64,000 nt of DNA from assembly GCA_020740775.1 (NCBI GenBank), contig JAHEWK010000001.1, positions 3,410,001-3,474,000 of the forward strand, given 5' to 3'. The notes beneath the pieces were generated by a model. That model saw nothing but the letters and a program-made list of their open reading frames with translations. It ran no database searches and was not told the origin of the DNA. A program made the position numbers and the translations under genes. This DNA is from Ilyonectria destructans (Eukaryota; Ascomycota; Sordariomycetes; Hypocreales; Nectriaceae). Below, piece after piece: positions 13,701 to 24,673 of the stretch (the stretch's first letter is position 1; the number at the start of each line of letters is the position of its first letter).

Positions 13701-16700
13701 TTGACCCCCGGCTGTTTCAATTGCCCTTTACGTCGACTTCGCCCTGGGCTCGCCTGACCCCGTCTTACTCCCCTAGCTTAATGCCTCCCGCGCGTGCAAC
13801 CCTCCAGGCCTCGGCCGCTCCCCATCGAGCATCTCGTCCCAGCGGAAGCCCTCCCATTCGGTCTCGCAGAGTGCAGAACCAATAGGTCGAAACGGCTCCG
13901 TGCACGCTTGACGGGGGCAGAATCCAGGGTCCTATTTCTGAGACAGCGCCCTGGTCGTTGCCAGGCTTGGGGCAGCATCGGAAACCAGCCGGTTCCACAG
14001 CCCAAGACCGCGAATAGCAGGTGCAAATGAACGATTAGTTAGCAGCTTGAAGCTGAGGGAGTCCAGAATAGACGCTGCCCGCGGCCTCGAATCATTTGCC
14101 GGCTTCGAGGCCCGGGTCCAAAGGGAGCTTGCAACGTCAGCAACATGGGAGCGCGAGACACAACCAAGGTTAATAGAGTTGCGCCAGGAGTTGATACTCG
14201 AGCGTCACTGGAGGGAGAGTAGCGCCGGGGCTTGTAGGGCGAAGGGAGGGGGGCGTGTAGTTCGTGCTGCAGCCCGCCGCCCAATTGAAGGCTCCGTCGG
14301 CGACATTCGTACATTTGCCTCTCGAGATGCCTTGCAGCGACATGCATTCGCTTGCTCAGCCCAGCTGCGAGATCTTTCGTGACGAGGAGGCGGAGAATGG
14401 TATGCGCATTGCGTGCGTCTTGCCGATCCGGATTCCCGATGCTGGGTCCAATTGACATCGTCCCGTGCCAGAGAATGCACGACAAGTCTGGGTGCCTCAT
14501 GTCTTTGGACGCATGTAGTTCGTTCACTCACTCCGCCATCCACGTGTGAGCAACGACATCGTGATGCAAGCTCTGTAGTGTCAGCAACAAACCCACAGAT
14601 GACGCGATTTTGCCTTTTCCCTACACAACTACAAGGGACTGACACGCGCTGGCATTCTCAAGCTCGCTCTCAAGGCGTCGTGTTTACCTTCACGGTGCCA
14701 GCTTGTGGCCGGCAGACAGGTGTCGCCATAGTGCGTTGCAAGTGTCAATAGTGGCGGCGCTGCCGAGCGAGCCCACTTCGACTCTTGTTCAGCGCCAATT
14801 GCCATTAGACTGTCACCTCTGGGGCGCACTGATAACAACTTCAATTCCGCATCTGCTGATCTTCCATCCACCAGCTCTTCCAAGCGCCAAAACCCAAGCC
14901 AATGGATCCTAGTCTGCCCGTTTCGCCCCCCAGGTGTCAAAGAACCCCCGCCCGAGTCAAAGAACCATAGATCAATGCATTGATTCCGTTCTGAGCCAGC
15001 TGATGGGCGTTTGAATCCCAAAACGGAGTCGCTGGACCGTAGGAGCCGTCATGTGTCTCGTCTCCCTTGTTGCTCAGCAAGTGTCGGATCCATTGACGGA
15101 TCCAAGCTCCATCGCTCAGCGCCAACAAGTGCCGGCAATCGCCAGTCGAGCCCCTCCTCTCGAAACAAAGCTCCTTGTCTAGCTGAGGCGACTCTAGCAC
15201 AGCCTCCGCCGCTGCTGCTGATGCTATCGCTGACACTGCAGCCAGCTTCCACCTTCCCGAGTACCCGACGGGGGCACTCCCTGTCACCGAGTCCATGGGG
15301 TAGCTCATGGTGAACCAAAGCAACCTCTCTCGTACAATGAATGTGCCCAATTGACACGAACTACCGCTGTTGGACAAAGACGAATTGGTCGGCTGCCAAA
15401 GTTCCGTGCTTCTCACTTGCCTACTCCGTCCGGGCTTGTTCGCTTAGGCTTGCATCTACTGCGTAGGTGCTTGGGACTTGGAGCTTTCGAGGTTAGGAGC
15501 TTAGCCTTTTGCTTTTGAGACAGGGCTGATCGCGTTCACCGAGGTCCAAAGAGCTCAATACCCATCCTCTTCCGACGATATTCGTGTCGGCGCTCGTCCC
15601 CTAGTGTTCATCGGCCCCCGTTCTCCGGGTGGAGTCTTTGGCAATCGACTTTTGTTTCTTTGCCCGTACTACGTAGTAAGCCCGTCCATCTGCGCGCAGA
15701 TGAAAGAAATCTTTTTTTTTTCTTTGGTGGCGGCGGGCTCCTCCCAATGGTCCCGCTTCGCTTCAGACCCGTTGTCCTGCGTCTTGCGGTCCCGCGGCGT
15801 GCTCCTAGCGATATGGGATGGCGAGACACTCGCCCGTCGCCCTGGATGACCTGTGGCTCAACCATGGCGGGAAATCTCGATTACAACGACGTGATCCAAC
15901 CTAATCAGTCTCCCTGTAGAAACCCGTCCTGCCGTCGGAGATTTCCCCGACTCGGGTCTTGAATCCATGGTCTGGCACCTCCTTCAATGCACAAGACAAT
16001 GCCGCATTCAGCGTCCAGCACACACAAGAGATAGGCGCACACTCTTATCCACGCGAGCGTTCACGCCCATGTCCGCCGCCCTGGTATCAGGACGGCCAAG
16101 CCAAGTTGGCCTCCGTCGATCTCTCGTCCTGTTCCGACACCCTCGCTCATCCTGGCATAGTCGTCGACGTCACTCACCGCAGCTGAGTACTATCGGGCCC
16201 AGTGGCCGCAGGACAATCGATCGTCATCGCAGTCCATTTTGCGTTTTGTCTATCCATTCTGGAGAATCTTGTTATGCCACCATGTCCCAAAACGTCGCAT
16301 CTCGCCCTCACCCTAGCCAGCTGTCCACCTGTCTAAGCCGAGCCGCATCATGAACCCGGGGCCATGGCAGCGAGACAGTCCGCCGGCTTGACGCTATCTC
16401 TCATTCACACATGTCCATGTCGAGTATCCACGGGGCTACGGGCGAGCCGAGGGGATCCCAGCTTGCGAAGTTGCGTCGTCTGGGGCTACTGTTTACTTGC
16501 GCATCCCAAAGACAAATAGGATCGCAGGGACGGGTTACACGGTCAATGGTGAGCTGCAGCCCAGCCCGCAATTGTCAGAGACTCGGCCAAACGGCCCAAT
16601 CGCCTCTCGTGAGCCCATCGTCAGGCTAGTTCTCAGCCGTCAGCTCGCCCTGCGCTCTCCCCTCCCACCTCCCAATGTGGGATGGCTGATGGCCGAACTC

Positions 16701-19700
16701 CACCGCGTCACCCATGCCTCTCCAAGCTCCCACCCCCTACCACGAAAGCCGTCTCCTGACCGTCAAGATGAGGGGTAAAAAATATGCCCGCATTGTGATG
16801 GTGTGATGCATTGTGCAGCACATCGTTTTGAATCCAGCAAGGGCTGTCTGCGGCGCAGCCCTGTGATGGGATGCAGCGCGGCGAGAGCGGAACGGTGCGG
16901 TGCGGTGCGGTGCGATTGCGGTTCGTGGGGTAAACATTGTGCCCAAGTAAACAAGCCACGACGTGTCGCGTTTTAGTTCAGTTCCCCAGTCAATTCGCGC
17001 GAAGTCACGTGTCGCCACCCACATCGCACCCGCCTCAGGCACACGCACATGCTTTTCGTGTGCTTCCGTGTTGAGGCGCGAAAAGACCGGCTCCGGCCCC
17101 ACTTCGTCCGGGCCTCCGTCTCTCCTACGCCCTCGAAATCTACGGTCGGTCTCTGTTTTACTTCTGTCAGTGACGACAGGTCAGAAACGGCGTTGTGGCG
17201 GCTCAATAGCCGACGACACATCGACGCCTCGTCTGTCTCTAGTCCCGGATCCCAGGTCTCAACGCTTTACCCGACTCATTAGTAAGGGACACGCCCCCGT
17301 AGCATAAGTTACAATGTGCACGCTTCGTTCTACTGTCTCAAACCCTCTCCCTTGCTCCGACCTGCAGATGTTGCTTGGCCGATCTAGAATGCGAGAGCAC
17401 GTGCCACATGACACAGGTTCACTTCAACGGCTCCATGTTAATCAGTGAGGCTCAACCTCATTTCCGCGGCATGCCACAAAGCCACGCTGTTTAGGCATTG
17501 AAGTGAGGCTGCCGGCAAGAGACATGTCGCGCCGCATGCCAGCCCGGCCGCATACCAAACTTCCCGGGAACACTCTGCATTAATCTGGCCCGCTGTCGGC
17601 TAGTTCGAAATGACCTCGCTGCTCTTCCGGCCGGATCCCAGCGCAATATCCTCGGACTGTATCCCTACAGAGTAAGGGATGTCAGGGAAGGCCCGCGAAA
17701 AACTCCTCTCCGCTCATTTTGCTCATTTTCCTGGAGCCCACATCCGAGAGCCCATCTCGCCAAATTCCGTCGTCTACATTCTTCCTGGCACATACTTTTT
17801 GTAACTATTACCATACCCGCGGTTGACCCACCAGTCATCCAGGTTCCAGGTTCGTCCCTCTGGACAACGAACATGGCCTTCGTGTCGTACGATTGGATGA
17901 ACACGTAACCCTGTGTTGCCAACGCTGCGGTACGCTATCCGCGAGCACGGGCAGAAAATTGTTACTCTGGGAAATGAATTTGATGTCCAACCTTGTCCAA
18001 GCTCCCTACTAAGCTATCAGATGCGAGGGTCCTCAGGGGAGAAGGACGGGCAAATATCGGGGTTGCGGTTAGTTATGGTGATGGGGAAAATATCATTGCC
18101 GACCCTCAGGTCCCCAAAGACAGGTCAGAGAGTTCCCTAGCGGCCCCATCTCCAATTCAGTGTCTTTTTTCCTTCTTTTACACGAAATTGTAGTTCGAGA
18201 TGAATTCATTAGTGCATCCTCTAGGGTAGTAGGATGTACCTAGATGCACACAGTCTAGGTTTTAAAAGCAAGCTAATGTTGATCATTCGCATGCCCGGAT
18301 TGGGTAATGATTCCGCCGTTAGATAAACCTCGTGACGTTGGCAACATTCTCTCATGTTAGCATCCATTCCCAACAGCTCTTCGCTTAACGACATGACGAG
18401 ACAGATGACATCGATGACATTCACCATTCCTTGAGCTTTAGCAGAGTTCTACCCGCGTCACCTAAGGAATAAGCACACCATTTTCGCAATTCCGACGAGG
18501 CAATCGAACGTCGCTGGCGTGTACGCACACACAGACACGTTCATGAGCAAATTATCCTCGTCAACGAAGCAACCGGACTAAGCGGGATCGATGAAACGCA
18601 GCCTTAATTCATGCCCCTCGTTGAAACAACCTCCGGCCCGGTACCCTCGGGCTGCGCAGCGGGTTGCGCCTGAGAGCTGCCTTGTAGAAACGAGCCACCT
18701 CTCATATATCCCAAACACAAGCCTTGATCGCATAATCCCCGTAAGGGTCGATCTTGAAAACCCGCGTCGGTACCAAGACTTGAGTTACGGCGTTCTCTGA
18801 GCGCTCGATTTCAGCTTCATGCATCCAGTTTGGCCTGAATACTCCGCCTCACCGCGCCAGCCGGACTTGCTCGCGGAAGTGCTGAAATGCCGAAAAGACA
18901 GGCACCCAGATCAAGCCGATGATGCCCGCTCATACTCTTAGGGTGAAACGATAAACTACATTCCGCATTGAAATTGTAATAGGCCGTGGGAAGAATCGAA
19001 GGCCAAAACTTGCTCAGTCAAGGATCAGCAACATGGGATCATACACAGCCCGATCAAGCCACAAAGTACTGATCACATCAACCGGGCACCCGGAATATTC
19101 GGTAGATCCCAATGAAACCGGCGCCGCCCCAAAAAGTTGAAAACGAAAACCCACATGAAAATAACTCACAATCAGTGCCATTTGGTGTTGTAGATTCTAC
19201 ACAACCGCCAAGTACCATAGCGAGCCTGGGCAATGATGGATGTTTCAGTCGACACACAATTACGTGGTGTACCAACGGCACGGAGTAAGAAACTAAAGCC
19301 ATTGGTCAAGACCATGCCGAGTTCATTTGTGCCTTCACCCGACGAATGTGTGAATGAATCTGCCTCGTCCGCATTGGTTGACTTGATTGAAGAGCTGGCA
19401 CGATACCAACTCTCCTCGTCCAAGTGATATGACCAACACGACAGGGCGATACATGAATCCTAAAGCCGTGCCGAGGATGTGTGGTAGATGAGCAAGTAAG
19501 ACCCTTCGACTAAGGAGTACGCTGGACTATGGAACTTAGTGTTTGAACCTACGTATTCCCTTTGTACATCTCACAGTTGTTGATGGCGTCGTCGATATTT
19601 TTAAAGTTCATCCTTGTCGATCTTATGCATGTCCCTCCGTGACATCTAACTTTCAGCCCCCCGCCATTCTCGTATTTACGTTTCCAGTTGTCCTAGACAA

Positions 19701-20356
19701 GGTTTTCAAGAACGGGCATGAGAATGAGGACTGCCGGATTGCAGGGAGACGTTCGAAGCACATGCCAGGCAGCTCCGGTTTTTGGCTTCATACCTGAATT
19801 TGTGGTACTGGAGATGATACGAGGATTTTTACTGCTCCTGTGTAAGTTTATTGTGTCACATGAATCCGTGTGGGGTATTGGAGGAGTAAGTTCGATCTCG
19901 AACGGAGAATCATAACCGGTATCTTCATGGTAGTGATGTAGACATTGTTGTCACGTAACGTCGCAGTCTACATTCTAACCATGTATTATATTCGTAACAT
20001 AGGAGATTAGGTCATCATACCGTAAGATAAGAGTTGCATCGAATTGGACCGACCTGAGTAAGTTATCCGTACAAAGGTCACCAGAAAGACATCAGCTCGA
20101 ATTACAACAATATATGCATGTGTCCAGGGTAGACCCAGTGCCGTTGGTTGCTGCCCACTGTACCATCCCGTCGGTAGCGCCCCCACGTCAATTCAGTGGG
20201 GTCGCGGGGTGCCACAGGGCGGTGACAGCTGGCACAACTCGAGTTCCTGGATTTTTTTCCCTGGCAAACCTCCGTACCGATACCTAGGAGAATCGCGATA
20301 AGATCACCAACACCTTTCTCGAGCTCACTTCTTTTCCGTACCGCAACGCAGCAACC
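10711..20356. other. 9.6-kb gene-poor interval
   Basis: I find no supportable gene between CDC25 and the POL5-like gene, in a window that otherwise averages about one gene per 3 kb. Open frames exist (for example plus 11600-12607, plus 13340-13885, minus 14039-14527). They lack recognisable domains and have frequent stops and low-complexity composition; the first starts within G-tracts. Seen directly: homopolymeric G runs near 11410 and 11668, a CACGCAG tandem near 11243, GGTGC pentamers at 16894-16913, and a 12-bp palindrome at 15667-15678. The left end must include the CDC25 promoter and leader; the right end the POL5 promoter. Non-coding RNAs cannot be excluded. Confidence 0.6.
16894..16913. 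repeat. GGTGC pentanucleotide microsatellite (4 copies)
   Basis: Four perfect copies of GGTGC are followed by a degenerate continuation. The same pentamer occurs in three copies at 47410-47424, about 30 kb away, also in non-coding DNA. Confidence 0.9.
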
Positions 20357-23300
20357 ATGGGCAGCAAAAGAAAGCGCGGAGCCAAGGATGGCGCCAATAC
20401 CATTCCGAACCCCCAGAAACGAACCAAAAATGACAAAAGTGCCAAAGCAACCCCCGCGCAGAAGCCGAAGATCACACTCGACAAATCTCCCTTCGTCGAG
20501 ACGCCATTGGGCGACGAGCGCAAACGTGAAGCTGGCCTCTACGAGCTACTAGGTAGTGAGGACGCAACCGAACGGATAGAGGCTGCAGATTGCATTGTCT
20601 CAAGCCTCCTTGGCGAAGAGAGTGTTACCGAACCCGTGCTGCAGAGACACCTTGACCGTCGGCTGTTTCGCGGTCTTGCAAGTGGCAGGAATGCATCTCG
20701 CCTCGGCTTCAGCTTGGTCATCACGGAACTTCTGGGGCAGCTGTTCGGCCGAGCTGCACTAGCCGAAACAAAGTACACGGGTCTCACCTTCGAGAAGACG
20801 TTGGAAATATTGGCAGAGAAGACTCAGGCAATTGGAAACATTCCCGGACAGGAGGAACGGGACCATTGGTTTGGGCAGCTCTTCGGCATAGAGTGTTTCG
20901 TGCGAGCTGGTATTCTCTTCAGCGACGCCTCGAGATGGAACGCAGTCTTGGACTTGCTGCTGAGACTTGCGAACAAGAAGGTCTGGCTCCGATCTCAGTG
21001 CGGCTGGGTAATTGTCCAATCCATTGAGCAAATGAGCCAGAAAGATGCAAAGGCAACACTGGAGAGAGTTGCCGACGCAGGCTTAGCCAAGACCCCTGAG
21101 GGTGCGGCCATCTGGCTCGTTGCCCTGAACCGGTTTCCTAGCATCAAGGTGAAGCCTTGGGAGAACCCGCTCTCTAAGAAGTGCTTCGGCGATCTTGCCG
21201 CTGTGTTGAGAGAAAGCTTCGCTCAGGACCAAGGTGACCAAGCCCAGAAGAACAAGCAGGCTAGCTGGACCGCGCAATTGCATTTTGCGTGGGATCTTAT
21301 CCTGGCGCATTATGTGAAAGAGGCGGACGCTGGGTCGGCCGAGTTTGAGCAGTTTTGGTCTCGCGTAGTAGACGGTAAGCTTGATGAGCCTTGTTGAACA
21401 TATTTTAAAGCAATATGCTGATTTTCTCCAGATGGGCTTTTTTCCAAGAGTGCCACGGATGGCCAAAAGTTCAAGGGCTTCTCTGTTTTCCAGAAGATGC
21501 TCGAGGGACTTGTCGACCGTCCCTCCCACATTGAGTGTCTCTTCAGCAAGAATCTTACGACTTGCTTAATGAACCAGGCTGCCAAAGAGGACCGCTACCT
21601 GCATCGCGCAGCCACCAAGGCACTGAAGGCGGTCGAAGCAGTTGTCTCAGCTCACCCAGATACTCTCGTGCCTATTCTCAGGAGTCTGCTGGGGACGCAT
21701 GGTGCCTACAACTTCGACCAGCGAACTAGCACGAAGACCGTGGAGAAGATCCTACAAAAGATCACCGAGGATACCGCACCAGAGACGCTCAAGATTGTTA
21801 GACAGCCTATCGGTTCTCTGGCTAAGCTCGAGGATGCCCAGGCAGTATCCACGCTGCGAGTATACGCCGACTACCTATCCAGAGTGCTCAATGCCTCGGC
21901 CTCATCCTCATCTGGTGAAATGAAGCAGAAGGCATTCGCTTCCGCTTTGCAGGAGCTATCACAACTGGCATACTCCCGCCCTGATCATATCCCAGAAACT
22001 GCTCTGACAGAGCCGGTCCAGGAGCTGTGCCGATCTCGGCTTGAGTCTGCTTTTGCAAAGCTTAGCCGAAAAACCGAGGACTACGAGAGCCTCTGTGTTG
22101 CTGTGTCCTCTATCGACCCTGATTCAGTGGCCATGTCCGAGGAGATCAAGACTGCGGTGCAGGGTGCGTTGGCCCGGATGCAAAAGCTACTCAAGCGAAA
22201 GTCGAAGGCAGCGAACGAGAAGAGTCTGTCGCAAGGCTTGGCTATGCTGCACGCCGTATCGATTTTCCAACTCTACAACCAGGATCCAGATGCTATGGAG
22301 GTCTTGAATGATCTCGCTCAGTACTCTGACCGACTCAAGAAGGGCAAATCCGCCGAGAGCGAGCCTGGAACATCCGAGCTTTTGGTTGAAATCCTATTGT
22401 CAATGGTTTCGCGCCCGTCATCCCTGATGCGACAGGTTTCTCAACAAGTCTTCGATGCTTTCACTCCTCAAATCTCAGCTGAAGGTCTGGAACTTCTGAC
22501 TGGTCCTCTGGGTTCCGATGAGAGTACGAAGGGTCAGAAGGAGCTCTTCAACACCGAGGATGATATGGAAATCGACGAAGACGACGAGTCTGATAATGGT
22601 GAGGATGGCTCCGATATCGAAATCGACTCTGATGTGGAGTTTATCGACCTTAAGGAGCAGAATGGCGATGGGTCTGGAGAGGAAGATGAGGACGATGAGG
22701 ACGATGATGAGGACGATGATGAGGACGCAGATGATGACGACGACGACGACGAGGAAACCGAAGATGCTGAGGGGCAAGAGCCTCAAGATCTGGAAGCTTT
22801 CATGAGTAAGATCTTTAAGAGTCACCGCTTGGACAAGGACGCCGAGGCTGAGTCCTCCGACTCCGACGCCGACATGTCCGACTCAGAGATGTTCGCCCAC
22901 GACGGCAAGCTGGAAGCGTTCATAAAGAACCAGAAGGAGGCTAAGGGTGCCTCCAAGAAGCAGAAGAAGGACGCCAAACAATCCGTCGTCAACTTCAAGA
23001 ACCGCATTCTCGACCTCCTCGACATCTACATCCGCAACGAGGCCCTCAAGCCCCTCACCTTCTCCCTCCTCCTCCCCATCCTCAACCTCATGCGCACCAC
23101 CACCACCAAGCCCCTCGCCGCCCGCGCCTGCGAGATCATCCTCAACTACCAAAAGGCCCTCAAGAAGGCCCGCAACACCCGCCAGGACGCCGAGGCCCCG
23201 CCCGCCGACGACCTGCTGGGCCTGCTCCTCGACGTCCACGCCGAGGCAGCCAAGGACAACGCCCACGCGTACGCCAAGGCCAGCAGCGCCGCGAGCCTTG

Positions 23301-23470
23301 TCGTTGCGTCCGCGATGTACGCCGAGGATAAGAGCAAGATCAAGGACGTGGCCGCTGTATATGCCAAGTCGCAGTCGGACTGGGTGCTGGGCGAGGCAAA
23401 GCTGCAGAGCTCCTTCTTCGCTGACTGGAACAACTGGTGCCAGAACCTGGCCTCGCAGGCTCACTCTTGA
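20357..23470 (+). CDS. POL5: DNA polymerase phi / Pol5 (MYBBP1A family) nucleolar protein
   Basis: Pol5/MYBBP1A proteins resemble B-type polymerases only distantly; they act in the nucleolus in rRNA transcription and ribosome assembly rather than replication. Exon 1 is 20357-21374 and exon 2 21432-23470, joined in frame across a 57-nt intron (GTAAGC donor, CTCCAG acceptor), giving 1018 aa. The N-terminus is a Lys-rich, nuclear/nucleolar-targeting-like stretch (GSKRKRGAK). HEAT-type helical repeats follow, including the family-typical ASGRNASRLGFSLVITELL. An extreme acidic tract of Asp/Glu lies at about residues 715-790, then a second helical region to the C-terminus. Length and acidic insert fit the family. 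It lies tail to tail with the proteasome alpha-7 gene. Confidence 0.9.
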
Positions 23471-23640
23471 TACCCCTTTGGTTAGAACGCGATTGTAGAT
23501 AGATAGACAGGGAATGGAAAAGCAAATGTTAGAACATGTTACATGATGTTGGATGCTTGCAGATGAACCATTAAAATCTATGACCCTGTCATCGTGATAG
23601 TACAAGTGCCTTTTTTTAGCTCGACACAATTTGCTACCGT
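23471..23640. other. Short tail-to-tail spacer POL5 / PRE10
   Basis: Only 170 bp separate the two stop codons, so the 3' UTRs of these converging genes probably overlap or abut. Confidence 0.6.
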
Positions 23641-24673
23641 CTAATCCTCCATCTTGTCGTCATCCTTCTTCTCATCCTCATCATCATCGTCTAGCTCGTC
23701 CTCGGCCTTTGCTAGTCTCTCGGCCTCCTCTCGGAGCTCCTTGGGAACCTCCATATGCCGACCCTTTGTGGGACCGTCGACCGTGCTGATCCAGGTCATC
23801 TCCAGCTCAAAGTCCTTGTCCTTGTTGTCCTTCTGCGCCACATAGATGATGCGCGCGGCCTCCTTGACGGCCTCGTGCAGGGTGATGTTGCCCGCGGGCA
23901 AGTCCAGCTTCTCGAGCTCGGCCTTGGCGGCCTGGCGACCCTTGCCAGTTGCGGCGCCGTAGTAGCCCCAGTACAGACCACTGGGCTCGATCATGTACAA
24001 GAAGGGACCACCGTGCTTGCCAGGGATCTTGCCACCGGCGCCGCACTTGGGCCCGGAACCGACCTCGCCATCGACGGGGGTCTCCTCGGAGGTGTCGACA
24101 CCGCCAACGATGGCGGTGATGCCGAATGGCCGGACGGAGCCGTACATGGTGTAGGCCTGGAGGTAGCCGCCCATGCGGGAGGCGAGATCGGATGTGGGGA
24201 TGGGGGTCTTGAAGTTCTGTCGCCAGCTCTGGGCCTCGTCGCGGGCTCGGTCGACGAAGTGACGGCCATCGGGAACCATGCCAGAGTAGACCTAACCAAG
24301 AGGAAACAGTCAGTCAACCGGCGTAGGGGATTTGAAGTAAAGGACAAGGCCTTACCGCTCCAACGTGGCTATCGACGGTGGCAATACGCTTGTTGGCACC
24401 AGGTTTTAGAAGCTTGGATGCGACGACCTTCTCAACTGCCAGCACAACGCCGTCCTTGGCTCGGATACCAATGGAGGTGCCGCCATTTTCCACCGCCTTG
24501 ACTGCGTATTCGACCTGGAAGTTCCGGCCGTCAGGCGAAAAGATGGAGTTGAGGAGATCGTAGCCCGTGCCTATCGACGTCTACACAAACGAGCAGCTAG
24601 GTCAGCAAACTGGGGAAGCTCTCCCTCGCGGGGGAAGCGAACGGGAATCGGAGCGAAGCTAGTAGCTTACCAT
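23641..24673 (-). CDS. PRE10: 20S proteasome subunit alpha-7 (Pre10/PSMA3-like)
   Basis: This is a structural alpha-ring subunit of the 20S proteasome core. Exons: 24673-24671 (the ATG only), 24580-24356 and 24291-23641; introns of 90 and 64 nt. The product is 292 aa. It begins [13 protein letters not shown] with the alpha-subunit signature [16 protein letters not shown]. The alpha-7 diagnostic [12 protein letters not shown] and the acidic Asp/Glu-rich C-terminal tail are present; the tail is typical of this subunit. There is no N-terminal Thr nucleophile, as expected of an alpha subunit. The unusual point is the first coding exon: the intron donor GTAAGC follows the start codon directly. The splice is supported because MTSIGTGYD is the conserved N-terminus and no other in-frame ATG serves. 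Confidence 0.93.

Noticed and set aside
22883..23629. 248-codon minus-strand frame inside the POL5-like gene
   Set aside because: Antisense shadow: high GC at third positions of the real gene removes stop codons on the opposite strand; the POL5 product is clearly the coding strand.
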